DNA from: Phormidium tenue FACHB-1050
GTDB taxonomy: Bacteria; Cyanobacteriota; Cyanobacteriia; Pseudanabaenales; Pseudanabaenaceae
Length of the DNA stretch: 64,000 bases
Assembly (NCBI RefSeq): GCF_014696925.1
Contig: NZ_JACJQY010000008.1
Coordinates: forward strand, 62,001-126,000
Direction of reading: 5' to 3'
In this document: positions 39,911 through 48,199 of the stretch, in pieces
Layout of the letters: every line of letters starts with the position of its first letter
Numbering within the stretch: the stretch's first letter is position 1
Position numbers and translations under genes: made by a program
Notes under the pieces: model-generated
Seen by the model: the letters and a program-made list of their open reading frames with translations, nothing else
The model's database searches: none
Told to the model about the DNA's origin: nothing

Positions 39911-40813
39911 TTAACCTCGCTGAACTGGGGTGATTTGGGGTAAGGCTGTATTTAGCGCTGCATCCCAGTAAGGAATTAGCGAAGTGTAAATATCAGCTTC
40001 GCGATAGATCGCCACATCATTAGTTAGCGAATCTAAAAGCGTTTGAGTGCTAGCGACTAGCAGCTTTTGAACAGTTAAGCCCAAAATATCGCTAGGCTTA
40101 ACCGCTACACCGATCGGCGCTCCGATTGGTTGGTTTACTGCACTGCTAGCAGCTAGGGTAATTACATTGGTAGTGGTATTGATAGCGGTTGAGGCATGGA
40201 TAGAAGCGATCGCAACATTCTCTTGCATGACCGCAGCGCTAGCTGTAGAAGTAACACCACCTCCTGTAACACTGGTTGCAAAGGTGTAAGGCAAGCCAGT
40301 TTTGCTATAGAAGTAGACAACTGCACCTGATGCGATCGCAAGTACCTTGTCGCTAGCTGCACCTGCATTAATGAACGCTGCAAAGCTTGTAGCGGTGAGG
40401 GTTGCTGTGGTATCACCGCCAACCAAGGTATAAGTGAGGGCTTGACCTTGCAGAGTGAGGGTGATTGTATTCCCAGTGGCAACAGTACCCGCAAAAGTGA
40501 GAGTGGCGTATGGTCGAGCGATTACGAGAGCTTCACTGTTTTTAAAGATCTTCGCATCGGCTACAGTGACAGTACTATCACTAGTAGTAAGCGCCGCCGC
40601 TACGGTTGTGAGTGGCAATACACGCACAAAATCAGAAGCAGGGATATTTGCAATTACAGCACCCGCTTTGACAAATTTCGCACCATCGGAATCAGATTGC
40701 AGAAAAGATAGATCAAGAGTCCGAGAGATCGGCGCTTCATAATCATTGGTTGCAAGGATATTAATATCCTCATCAAACCCAGTAAAAGTATCAGTTCTTA
40801 AAGTTGTAGGCAT
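39911..40813 (-). CDS. Capsid-associated or decoration protein, 300 aa
   Basis: Three bases upstream of the capsid gene. The N-terminal part (PISRTLDLSFLQSDSDGAKF) resembles the head decoration family, followed by a long Thr/Ala/Val-rich beta region (residues about 100-230) and a helical end. It is probably a capsid-stabilising protein; named by place and composition. Confidence 0.5.
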   Translation of the reverse strand: MPTTLRTDTFTGFDEDINILATNDYEAPISRTLDLSFLQSDSDGAKFVKAGAVIANIPASDFVRVLPLTTVAAALTTSDSTVTVADAKIFKNSEALVIARPYATLTFAGTVATGNTITLTLQGQALTYTLVGGDTTATLTATSFAAFINAGAASDKVLAIASGAVVYFYSKTGLPYTFATSVTGGGVTSTASAAVMQENVAIASIHASTAINTTTNVITLAASSAVNQPIGAPIGVAVKPSDILGLTVQKLLVASTQTLLDSLTNDVAIYREADIYTSLIPYWDAALNTALPQITPVQRG

Positions 40814-40828
40814 TTATTCAAGTTCTCC

Positions 40829-42310
40829 TTAGTAAGAAACTTTGGTTACAGGAATTGCAGAGGCGCGATCCTTTACGGCTTTTTGCTCAGCTTCTGGGCG
40901 CTCTGGTACTTCCTGATTGAGTAAAGGTGTCGCGCCATAGACTGAAGGAGCTAAGCGCGGGTCGGGCGTGACGTGTGCATCGAGATAATTGAGGAAGCTT
41001 TCAAGAGGATCGCCAGCGATCGCCGCCTGATAATTAGCAAAAGCTTGATCGCCCTCAAATTTGGTTTTGTATTCTGCGGGGGACAGCTTGCCATTGCGAA
41101 CTAACTCACTCGCTTTATCTTTTAGTGCTGAAAACTTGAGAGTATCTTGATTGTCTTTTTGAAGCTTTGCTAATTGAGATTGCAACGCCTCAAAGTCAGC
41201 AGCACTATAGGTTTTAGTTTTTTCTGTCATTGGTTTTTCCATCATTACGATAGGGATTTCTTCTGGATCTGGCTTGGGTAAATGTATTGAGTACAAATAT
41301 CCGTTTAGATCGTCAAGAGCTTTTTTGGTCATCTTGGATCGAGGTTTAGGTAGCTCAGAATCAGTAGCATTTTGCAATTCGTACAACACGTTACTGAATG
41401 AGTAGAACCCTTTCCAAGTCTTATCCATAGCCATCATTTGTTCTTCTGATGGCATGGAGCCTTTACGCATTTCTGCTTCAAAGCTAAACGCATATTTGTG
41501 AATGTCATCATCAATAGGCATAGGTTCCCCAGAATAAATATGAGCTTCTTTTACCGCCCCCCAAGGTACAGCAGACACCTCATAGATCGTGCCTGTGTTT
41601 CCTGACAAAATAATTCCTATAGATAGCTCTTTAAGCAATCCTGATTGATATTTCTCAATCGCTTTCTCATCGCGAATTTCAATGCCATCATTAAAAACTG
41701 CATATTTGCCGATAGAACTGCGATCGCTATTTTCTGGGAGGTCAAAGTCAGTAATTTCTCTGGCTGTAAATTTACCTGTTACTGATCCAATGCGAGATTT
41801 TTGGCTGTACTCATGATCATTGAACAACTTAATTTCTTCTGTTTGAGCATAAGCATTTGAAGTCTCAACGATCGCATCTATCAACTCCCTTGTATAAGTA
41901 GTTGTCACGCCTTCGCTATCAGTGATCTTGCCCTCAGTCAATAGCAAAGCAGGACGCACCAAAACGCCGCACTCATCGAGCGCTGTGTTTGATTCGCGAT
42001 AGTACCTATGGATCTGCTTTTTCATATTCTCTGGAAAATAATGCAGGCTGCTATTTTTTGCAACTTCTGAATCTGGATAGCCATAATCGATCAGCCATCC
42101 ATCCTTTTGTTTTGTCATTTCAAATTCAAAAAGTTCTTCTTTGAATTGCCTAACTCCAACAAAAACACCAGTGATTTTATTGTCATTGATCTCATAACTG
42201 CGAATTTCATTAGCACGCTCAGATCTAGCGCCGTTATTAGTAAAAACAAAGTTAATGCTTTCTAAAAGTTGTGCTTTTACAGCTTCTACACTTAGCTTTT
42301 TTTTAGCCAT
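40829..42310 (-). CDS. Mu gpI-like prohead protease with scaffold-like C-terminus
   Basis: The 493-residue protein contains a protease-like half (KLFNDHEYSQKSRIGSVTGK, YAVFNDGIEIRDEKAIEKYQ, LLKELSIGIILSG, YEVSAVPWGAVKEAHIYSG), as in Mu gpI and related prohead proteases. The last 140 residues are coiled-coil and charged (ADFEALQSQLAKLQKDNQDT) and look like a scaffold. An internal start at MTEKTKTYSAADFE could yield scaffold alone, as gpZ does in Mu. Its position before capsid genes fits. Confidence 0.72.
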   Translation of the reverse strand: MAKKKLSVEAVKAQLLESINFVFTNNGARSERANEIRSYEINDNKITGVFVGVRQFKEELFEFEMTKQKDGWLIDYGYPDSEVAKNSSLHYFPENMKKQIHRYYRESNTALDECGVLVRPALLLTEGKITDSEGVTTTYTRELIDAIVETSNAYAQTEEIKLFNDHEYSQKSRIGSVTGKFTAREITDFDLPENSDRSSIGKYAVFNDGIEIRDEKAIEKYQSGLLKELSIGIILSGNTGTIYEVSAVPWGAVKEAHIYSGEPMPIDDDIHKYAFSFEAEMRKGSMPSEEQMMAMDKTWKGFYSFSNVLYELQNATDSELPKPRSKMTKKALDDLNGYLYSIHLPKPDPEEIPIVMMEKPMTEKTKTYSAADFEALQSQLAKLQKDNQDTLKFSALKDKASELVRNGKLSPAEYKTKFEGDQAFANYQAAIAGDPLESFLNYLDAHVTPDPRLAPSVYGATPLLNQEVPERPEAEQKAVKDRASAIPVTKVSY

Positions 42311-42315
42311 TTTAT

Positions 42316-42474
42316 TTAGGTTGAACTTACATAGCCTTGCATAAACTTATTAAACCAATCATAAATATCTTGCGAGTTTTCTTGAGAATCAACCCAATCA
42401 ATAATTTGGGTTTCTGTTTTGCCGCTATCGATCATTTGATTAATTTGTGTTATTTGATCGTCTTTAATTTTCAT
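42316..42474 (-). CDS. 52-residue acidic hypothetical protein
   Basis: ATG 42474 overlaps the stop of the gene upstream by four bases. It begins MKIKDDQITQINQMIDSGKT and ends NKFMQGYVSST. Short helical protein in the capsid operon; role unknown. Confidence 0.55.
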   Translation of the reverse strand: MKIKDDQITQINQMIDSGKTETQIIDWVDSQENSQDIYDWFNKFMQGYVSST

Positions 42475-43127
42475 TTTGTAAAATGCCCTGCTTCTTTCAG
42501 TGCTTTAATCTCATCCAAGGTAATAGGGATGTTTTTCCCCCCTGAAACAATTGAATACATTTCGCCTTTGCTTGAACGAGGCGAAAACCCCGCCTTTTCG
42601 TAGAGTTTCGCTCTTTGATCCCCAAACCCATCATCTTTATGTGGAGTATTGGATAATATTGTTCCTTCAGGTGCTTGCTTTACATATTCGCGAACGTGTT
42701 CACGACTTGCTAAAGCAAGTTTTAGCCCTTCTTTCCCCTCTATTGAGCTGCTTTTATCTAAATTATCGTTGACCACAATAATTACATCTTGAAAAGTCGG
42801 GGGTGGTTCTACTCCAGATCCCATTTTTTGTTCTAATTTCCCGTTAGGCGACACATAAGTTAAAATTTCGTTATCTCCTATTTTTGTCGTTTTGTCCCAA
42901 AGTTCTCCCTCGGACGAGTTAAGCGATGGAAACTTATCAGTCAAAGACGGCTCAGCCTTTTCCGCCCCTGCTTCTAAATTCTCAGGATCGGCGATCGCGT
43001 CAAGGCTAGCTGACACATTAGAGGGTAATTTAGTCCTACATTTCTTACTTGCAGAAATACAGCCAATCCCGCACGGTATGCCCTTAGTACAGTTTTTTGC
43101 TTTGTATTGATGCGTGTCTGTTGCCAT
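42471..43127 (-). CDS. Cys-rich N-terminus phage head-operon protein, 218 aa
   Basis: Starts at ATG 43127, about 21 bases after the predicted start of late promoter copy 4. The N-terminus NCTKGIPCGIGCISASKKCR is a four-cysteine motif I associate with cyanobacterial phage-type proteins. The C-terminal part (EGTILSNTPHKDDGFGDQRA, LYEKAGFSP) resembles a GNAT- or ADP-ribosyl-like minor domain, but the match is too weak to name. It opens the capsid operon and might be packaged in the head. Confidence 0.5.
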   Translation of the reverse strand: MATDTHQYKAKNCTKGIPCGIGCISASKKCRTKLPSNVSASLDAIADPENLEAGAEKAEPSLTDKFPSLNSSEGELWDKTTKIGDNEILTYVSPNGKLEQKMGSGVEPPPTFQDVIIVVNDNLDKSSSIEGKEGLKLALASREHVREYVKQAPEGTILSNTPHKDDGFGDQRAKLYEKAGFSPRSSKGEMYSIVSGGKNIPITLDEIKALKEAGHFTK

Positions 43128-43154
43128 TTCGCTTCATTTCTTCACTTACTCGCG

Positions 43155-43183
43155 AAAATAAAGCAGAGCGATGATTTTGGCAA
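43155..43183 (-). promoter_or_regulatory. Phage late promoter, copy 4 (head operon)
   Basis: TTGCCA (43183-43178), 17-base spacer with CTCTGCTT, TATTTT (43160-43155) on the minus strand. It sits back to back with the plus-strand promoter at 43208. Confidence 0.78.
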
Positions 43184-43207
43184 ATCAAAAATATTTTTGA
43201 TAGGCTA

Positions 43208-43236
43208 TTGACAATCTTTTTATAGTGGCGTAATAT
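43208..43236 (+). promoter_or_regulatory. Plus-strand promoter, copy B
   Basis: TTGACA at 43208-43213, 17-base spacer, TAATAT at 43231-43236, followed by TTATTTATAGACACACAAGCA, the same leader as copy A at 23.9 kb. Confidence 0.8.
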
Positions 43237-43277
43237 TTTATTTATAGACACACAAGCATTAAGGACAGATAAAAAAC

Positions 43278-43550
43278 ATGGCTAACTTAAACGTAGATTA
43301 TCCCGCCTATCCATCAATTGAGTTTTCCGAAAAAGATTTTTCTAATAGCCTTGGTAGTTATTATGCTTACAAAAAGATTGCTCAACCAATCAAAGGAGTC
43401 TGGGAAGCTGACGTTTTTTATAATCAAGGCGAATTAGTTGACAATGCAGGATGGGCATTCTTTTTAGTTAATGGGGTTTTTCAAAAGCTTTCTATAGCAA
43501 GTTGCAGAAAACTTGCTGACGGTAATTACAATCTATGCGTTTGCATTTAA
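43278..43550 (+). CDS. Hypothetical accessory protein, 90 aa
   Basis: Transcribed from promoter copy B against the late genes. The product (MANLNVDYPAYPSIEFSEKD, QPIKGVWEADVFYNQGELVD) is strand-rich with no recognised domain; two cysteines lie near the end. It is likely lysogen-expressed, like the copy A gene. Confidence 0.6.
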   Translation: MANLNVDYPAYPSIEFSEKDFSNSLGSYYAYKKIAQPIKGVWEADVFYNQGELVDNAGWAFFLVNGVFQKLSIASCRKLADGNYNLCVCI

Positions 43551-43613
43551 CCACCCCGCGCACATCAGGGGCTTTACCGCCCCTCTCTACACATTTACTA
43601 AGAGCAAAAGACT

Positions 43614-43799
43614 ATGACAACCAATACAGACATCAAAACTCGCATGAGCTATCAACACATCGCTGAAGTCCTAGCTAACAACATTACGGACAGTTCAGAT
43701 ATTGACGGTGATGTGCTGGCTGAACTGCTTGATCTCCCAGAGCTAGTTTTGTTGCAAAAGCAGATCGCTAAGGCGATCGAGCGTAAGGTGATTGGATAG
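43614..43799 (+). CDS. 61-residue helical hypothetical protein
   Basis: Begins MTTNTDIKTRMSYQHIAEVL and ends LLQKQIAKAIERKVIG. An acidic central part (DSSDIDGDVLAELLDL) is followed by a basic helix. Third-party partner unknown; part of the copy B operon. Confidence 0.55.
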   Translation: MTTNTDIKTRMSYQHIAEVLANNITDSSDIDGDVLAELLDLPELVLLQKQIAKAIERKVIG

Positions 43800-43826
43800 T
43801 ACAGATTATTTTTAGGAGATAGAGAG

Positions 43827-43958
43827 ATGACTTACAAGCAAAAGCTACAAGCAAAACTCAATGAATTGATGACAGAAAGAGAAACAACCAGCGATCGCTA
43901 TTGGATTGATCTTGAGATTGAATCCCTAGAAGAGAAAATCAAAAATGCCAGCACCTAA
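43827..43958 (+). CDS. 43-residue coiled-coil peptide
   Basis: ATG 43827 with AGGAG ten bases upstream. MTYKQKLQAKLNELMTERET then DRYWIDLEIESLEEKIKN is a single charged helix hairpin. It overlaps the next gene by 14 bases. Confidence 0.5.
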   Translation: MTYKQKLQAKLNELMTERETTSDRYWIDLEIESLEEKIKNAST

Positions 43959-44274
43959 CATCAACAATCCCCTTTGCGAGTATTGCCAGAAACCAATGAG
44001 TTTCAACCATACGCAGAAATCAGGGGCGCGAGTTTACCGATGCCGCCGAGGGTGCAAAAACGAGAATGGTAAAACGCCTACAGTAACGCTCAGCGATCAC
44101 AAACGTGGTAGACCGACCAAAGGCGCGATCGCCATGACTCAGGCAGAATTTGACAAGCAATATCGCGAGAATAATCCTGAGAAATATCGCGAGATTCATA
44201 AAAAGAAACGAGCTAAGAAAAATAAGGAGAAAGATGAGAAAAAGCAAACGATGGAAACGCCGAAACCGAGCTAA
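43945..44274 (+). CDS. Zinc-finger-like basic protein, 109 aa
   Basis: The N-terminus has CEYCQKPMSFNHT and YRCRRGCKNE, a four-cysteine zinc ribbon, then an AT-hook-like HKRGRPTKG and a long Lys/Glu helix (REIHKKKRAKKNKEKDEKKQ). It should bind DNA or RNA. It is in the plus-strand accessory island between head and terminase genes. Confidence 0.6.
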   Translation: MPAPNINNPLCEYCQKPMSFNHTQKSGARVYRCRRGCKNENGKTPTVTLSDHKRGRPTKGAIAMTQAEFDKQYRENNPEKYREIHKKKRAKKNKEKDEKKQTMETPKPS

Positions 44275-44443
44275 AAACGTTGATTTATACAATGCCTTTA
44301 AGGAGCTAGAAACAACAGCTAGCGCTTTTAGTTACAAGATTGTAAAGAATCAGACTTTCGGCTTGGTGCTTCAAAAGATTAACGATTCTTGGTACACACT
44401 TATTTATGATTACAAGCGTCCAAGAGCTAACCCCACTCGCTAA
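44234..44443 (+). CDS. 69-residue basic hypothetical protein
   Basis: I start it at ATG 44234 (MRKSKRWKRRNRAKNVDLYN), where AAGGAG lies eight bases upstream; a longer TTG-started frame is unsupported. The middle (KIVKNQTFGLVLQKINDSWY) is strand-rich. It overlaps the terminase stop on the other strand. Confidence 0.5.
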   Translation: MRKSKRWKRRNRAKNVDLYNAFKELETTASAFSYKIVKNQTFGLVLQKINDSWYTLIYDYKRPRANPTR

Positions 44444-46133
44444 CCTTACCTAGCGCCATAGCCTGCGATCGCTGATTTGGCGCATAAATACTAATTGATT
44501 GCAGCAATGCGTATTTAACAGCATCCGCACGATCAGGCGATCGCCCCAATCGCTTCTTGATTTCCTTCTTCGATTCAATCGTCACCACGCCACCATCAAT
44601 CGAAGCCCTGCGGATGCTGCATAACTCTGCTTTGAGCTTAGGATCGGGCGGTAACATCAGCGTGGGATTGTACTGAGGGTCTAAAGACTCCATAAGCTTC
44701 CATGCTAACATCGCATTCATATCTTTAAATCGCAGTAAGCCAGTGCGATCAGTAATTGGTCTACCGTTGCGATCAACAGCAGCGCCGCCGCCATTGATGG
44801 GCATTACAGACCATCCCATCTTTTTGCATGAATCGTAAGGGGATGATCCAACCCCAACTACATCGATATTTATTTGCGGATTGCCTATTCTCAGATTTTG
44901 GATAATGTCTCGCACTGCATCCCCATCTTCGACATATTTACCCTTGGTTAGATGCAAAGGCGCGATCCAGTCGTTAAATCGAATAGCGATCGCGGTTTCG
45001 TCATCACCGCCCCTCGATGGGTCTACTCCCATCGCTGACATATTCGGGCTTTGATTCTTGGTACGGTAGATGGTGAGAGCGTTGCCATAATCGAGCGATT
45101 TTGTACCCATGTAGGCGATCCAGCGATCCATTGCAGCAACGATCCAAGCGGTGGGAATTACTTGCAGATCGGTAGATTCGGTTACTCGCTGGAATAGCCC
45201 CTCTCTAAATCGCTTTCTTAGAAATTCTGGTAATGCGTCAAGCTGTTGATCGTAACCACGCTGCATCATCACGGGATTATCTTCGACCGAGCCGCTAACA
45301 AATGCACGCGATCGCGCCTTAATAATCTTTACCGTGCCATCGGGTTTAACCCATTTATACTCTGGTCGTGGCGGCATTTCCTTGCGATCTATGTACCCTT
45401 GAACTTCGGCGCGGCTTAACCGATATTCTCTAAGCTCAATGTCCTTATCTTCATCATTTTCAGTAATTGTTGCATACCAACAAATTCCCCCATCTTCGGC
45501 GGGATCTTCATGCTCTGGGTCAACAAAAGCGCCCCAAAAATCCATCACCCATTCCCCATCAACATTAGTAGGAGGGTTCCCCGTGGCGATTACACGCGAT
45601 CGCACATTTGGATCGGCATGACGCGCCCAAATAGTAATAAACCTAAATTGCGACTCACTAAACTCCGTAATTTCATCAAAGAGCTTTGCCGCGTGATCTC
45701 TACCTTGATAATTTTCTTTATCCTTTTCGTATTGACATCCCCCGATCTCGATCGTGTTGCCATTAGCTAATCGCCATAAATGGGTCTGCTCGTTATAGCT
45801 ATCCTTTTCATGACGCTTTACCCCTCTAGCAAATATGGCACGCGATCGCTCAATGATCGCCCTAGCCCGTGGGAACTCGCGCCGCAAAATTAATGAATTT
45901 GGATTATGCCCTGCTACTCCTAAGAGTAAATCCGTTTTGCCAGCCCCCGCCTTGCCGCCATAGAAAAGAATGTCAGCAGGGTGATGAAATGCGAACTCCT
46001 GTGGACTATTCGGGAATGGCTTCCAAGTGAAAGGAATAATTTTAGTCTTATCAGTTCTCGCTTCCCTGACTTGTTGCTGGGCTTTCTGCACTTTCGCTTG
46101 ATGGCGCAAATTCGGCAATTGGAACTGCAACAT
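44427..46133 (-). CDS. terL: Terminase large subunit
   Basis: TerL is the packaging motor and nuclease. The 568-residue protein has Walker A GGKAGAGKT (59-67), Walker B LFDE (D153, E154) in KLFDEITEFSE, and a nuclease start at GVDPSRGGDDETAIAI. The C-terminus has the RNase H-like fold with D residues at PNMSAMGVDPSRGGDD and, later, RSPDRADAVKYALL. It overlaps the small subunit by 83 bases, which implies coupled expression. Confidence 0.95.
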   Translation of the reverse strand: MLQFQLPNLRHQAKVQKAQQQVREARTDKTKIIPFTWKPFPNSPQEFAFHHPADILFYGGKAGAGKTDLLLGVAGHNPNSLILRREFPRARAIIERSRAIFARGVKRHEKDSYNEQTHLWRLANGNTIEIGGCQYEKDKENYQGRDHAAKLFDEITEFSESQFRFITIWARHADPNVRSRVIATGNPPTNVDGEWVMDFWGAFVDPEHEDPAEDGGICWYATITENDEDKDIELREYRLSRAEVQGYIDRKEMPPRPEYKWVKPDGTVKIIKARSRAFVSGSVEDNPVMMQRGYDQQLDALPEFLRKRFREGLFQRVTESTDLQVIPTAWIVAAMDRWIAYMGTKSLDYGNALTIYRTKNQSPNMSAMGVDPSRGGDDETAIAIRFNDWIAPLHLTKGKYVEDGDAVRDIIQNLRIGNPQINIDVVGVGSSPYDSCKKMGWSVMPINGGGAAVDRNGRPITDRTGLLRFKDMNAMLAWKLMESLDPQYNPTLMLPPDPKLKAELCSIRRASIDGGVVTIESKKEIKKRLGRSPDRADAVKYALLQSISIYAPNQRSQAMALGKVSEWG

Positions 46134-46557
46134 ATCCTCTATCTAATAACCATTTTTGTATATGTTCATCGCTGTACTCAAGCTTAGTTTTTAGCATCCT
46201 ATCCAATGCCGCAATGTTTTCGCCTGTAGTTTTAAAATTATCAGGACGCTCAATAATTGCATCATAGGTAAGCTTAATAACATTGTTGATCATGTCCAAA
46301 TCCGAGAGCGCTTTTTCTACCCTTTGGGCGATCACATTGTCCCTAACTTTGGCGGACACTTCGGCGGACACTTCGGCGGACACCTTGCGGACACCAGATC
46401 GCCAAAATTCTCTACTTGAACGCCTTTCGACTGTTTTCTTGCTAACCCCTAATTTGTCCGCTAGTTGCTGTAAGGTTACGCCCCCCGCTTCATATTCGGC
46501 ACGGACAGCTACCCAATTTATAGGCTTTGGTTTTGGCGGTTTCGTTGGTTTTGGCAC
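46051..46557 (-). CDS. terS: Terminase small subunit
   Basis: The 168-residue protein has an N-terminal helix-turn-helix (TLQQLADKLGVSKKTVERRS) for DNA recognition, a central VSAEVSAEVSAKV repeat that comes from a short DNA repeat, and a helical oligomerisation region. It recognises the packaging site. It overlaps terL, and a 76-bp repeat array lies about 340 bases upstream as a candidate packaging site. Confidence 0.82.
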   Translation of the reverse strand: MPKPTKPPKPKPINWVAVRAEYEAGGVTLQQLADKLGVSKKTVERRSSREFWRSGVRKVSAEVSAEVSAKVRDNVIAQRVEKALSDLDMINNVIKLTYDAIIERPDNFKTTGENIAALDRMLKTKLEYSDEHIQKWLLDRGYVAVPIAEFAPSSESAESPATSQGSEN

Positions 46558-46560
46558 ATT

Positions 46561-46839
46561 TTAAACCCATGACTCTCTACAGCGATCGCAAACGTCTCTA
46601 ATATTCTCGTTCATTCCAACAATTCGCAGCTTACGATCCAAAACCATCGCAGGAAATTCATTGTAAAGCCGCCCGATCGCAACATGCAGAAATAGGCAAA
46701 GCGCAAAGTCAACGCCGCTAAAATCAACAATCGTCGCCTGGTAATTAGTCGTAATTTCTAAATACAAAATGGCAAAAAGGCGATCGGCTAAATCTTGCCT
46801 AATTGCTGTCTCTCCTGTGATTTCAAATACGTTGATCAT
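46561..46839 (-). CDS. STAS-like (DUF4325-type) domain protein
   Basis: Starts at ATG 46839 (MINVFEITGE); an extension to 46869 lacks support. The core TNYQATIVDFSGVDFALCLF and KLRIVGMNENIRDVCDRC fit the STAS-like DUF4325 fold, seen in small regulatory and conflict-related proteins that often pair with an ATPase. Why it precedes the terminase genes is unclear; it is four bases upstream of terS and so co-transcribed. Confidence 0.6.
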   Translation of the reverse strand: MINVFEITGETAIRQDLADRLFAILYLEITTNYQATIVDFSGVDFALCLFLHVAIGRLYNEFPAMVLDRKLRIVGMNENIRDVCDRCRESWV

Positions 46840-46894
46840 AATTCCCTCTGTTTGCGGAAGTAGCGGCAATTTCGCTGATCATTCAGAATTTCCG

Positions 46895-47062
46895 AATTTC
46901 CTATTTAGCGGCAATTCCCCACGATCATTGGGGAATTCTATAATTTTGAAATTCCCCAATGATCGTGGGGAATTTCCTATTTAGCGGCAATTCCCCACGA
47001 TCATTGGGGAATTCTATAATTTTGAAATTCCCCAATGATCGTGGGGAATTTCCTATTTAGCG
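46895..47062. repeat. 76-bp tandem palindromic repeats before the terminase operon
   Basis: Unit copies 46895-46970 and 46971-47046 are identical, with a 16-base partial copy to 47062. Each unit contains AATTCCCCACGATCATTGG and its reverse complement, so it can fold on itself at two scales. No coding frame is supported here. Confidence 0.85.
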
Positions 47063-47098
47063 CCATCAATGGACAGCATGTTGGACATAGGTGGGGCT

Positions 47099-47407
47099 CT
47101 ATGGATAAATAGCCATTCCGCCATTTTCTAAAGTTGCCGCTTTAATTTCGGGTTTAACTTTATGGGTAGGGTTTGCCACTGGTTGAAACACCTTGATGAT
47201 TCTACTTAACATCAAATGATGCTTAAGCCCTTTATGTGAAATCATGCTAAAAATTGGATCGCCCAAAATCGAAGCGTCCTTGGTCTTGTCAAACAGTTCC
47301 AACTTTTCTACACGCTCTTTGTTTTCTTCTGAATCAATCTTCCCAAAACGTTCCTCATAGTAGATTTCTAAAAAAGCAAGAAACGCATCTTTTTCTATTG
47401 GGGTCAT
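47099..47407 (-). CDS. Hypothetical late protein, 102 aa
   Basis: The protein (MTPIEKDAFLAFLEIYYEER, LMLSRIIKVFQPVANPTHKV) is helical at the start and strand-like at the end. It is the first minus-strand gene right of the repeats and diverges from the structural cluster at 47450. No family recognised. Confidence 0.5.
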   Translation of the reverse strand: MTPIEKDAFLAFLEIYYEERFGKIDSEENKERVEKLELFDKTKDASILGDPIFSMISHKGLKHHLMLSRIIKVFQPVANPTHKVKPEIKAATLENGGMAIYP

Positions 47408-47449
47408 ACTATTTGCCTAAAATCCTTGCTTGCTTTATTTTAAGCCGCT

Positions 47450-48199
47450 ATGGCTTGCTATGAAATTAAGATAACCTATGCCGATCTTTCTGTCACTTTT
47501 CGCAATTGGAAAGGGGCAGATAAACCGCGATCGCGCCGCACTTTTGTGACAGAGAGTGGTTACTCGACTAATGGCAACCTGATTAAGTCTGGACCATCAT
47601 TCGAGTTGCCTTACCTGTGGAATATTGTCGCTGATATTTACCAAGAAGATTTTGACAAGCTCTCAATGATTTGGGAGATCTTGGATTATCTAAGACGCAA
47701 TCCTAGACCAGCGATCGCGATCGATGTCAATGTAACCAGCAACGTATTTTCAGCCACAGGGCATCCCTATCAAAATGGTGATGTGGTCACGCTCTCTACA
47801 ACTGGAAGTTTACCCGCGCCCCTAGTGTCTACCCGTGACTATTGGATAGTTGAGCGAGCTACTAATAGTTTTAAATTATCGTTAACGGCTGGCGGCGCTG
47901 CGATCGATATCACCACGACAGGCAGTAACTCGATATTGCAGCCTCAACTATTTGTAAGGCTCGATGACGAATCAGAAGAAGTTGCAGAGAGAGGCGCGAC
48001 AGCATTAACCAAAACGCGATCGGAGGTAGCAGGAACCACGCCCCGCGAAGCTAATGGCGGTGTTTATTATTTTGCGAGATTCTTAGCTGATTGGGTTGCA
48101 CCTCCTGATTTTGGCAAGGAGTATACATCTGCGAAATATGCGCCGAACAAGGTTAGGGCGGTGTCTATGGTGTTGCAAGATACGAGGGTCAAAATATGA
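47450..48199 (+). CDS. Virion structural protein, 249 aa
   Basis: The sequence combines a DIT-like N-terminus (YEIKITYADLSVTFRNWKGA) with an Ig-like insert (VNVTSNVFSATGHPYQNGDV to DYWIVERATNSFKLSLTAGG) typical of tail-surface domains. It begins a plus-strand structural cluster, opposite to the tape-measure operon. Overlap of four bases with the next gene suggests coupling. Confidence 0.6.
   Translation: MACYEIKITYADLSVTFRNWKGADKPRSRRTFVTESGYSTNGNLIKSGPSFELPYLWNIVADIYQEDFDKLSMIWEILDYLRRNPRPAIAIDVNVTSNVFSATGHPYQNGDVVTLSTTGSLPAPLVSTRDYWIVERATNSFKLSLTAGGAAIDITTTGSNSILQPQLFVRLDDESEEVAERGATALTKTRSEVAGTTPREANGGVYYFARFLADWVAPPDFGKEYTSAKYAPNKVRAVSMVLQDTRVKI

Noticed and set aside
46895-47062. A CRISPR array or an insertion sequence end
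   Set aside because: The two units are identical and contiguous with no unique spacers, and no transposase or target duplication is seen.
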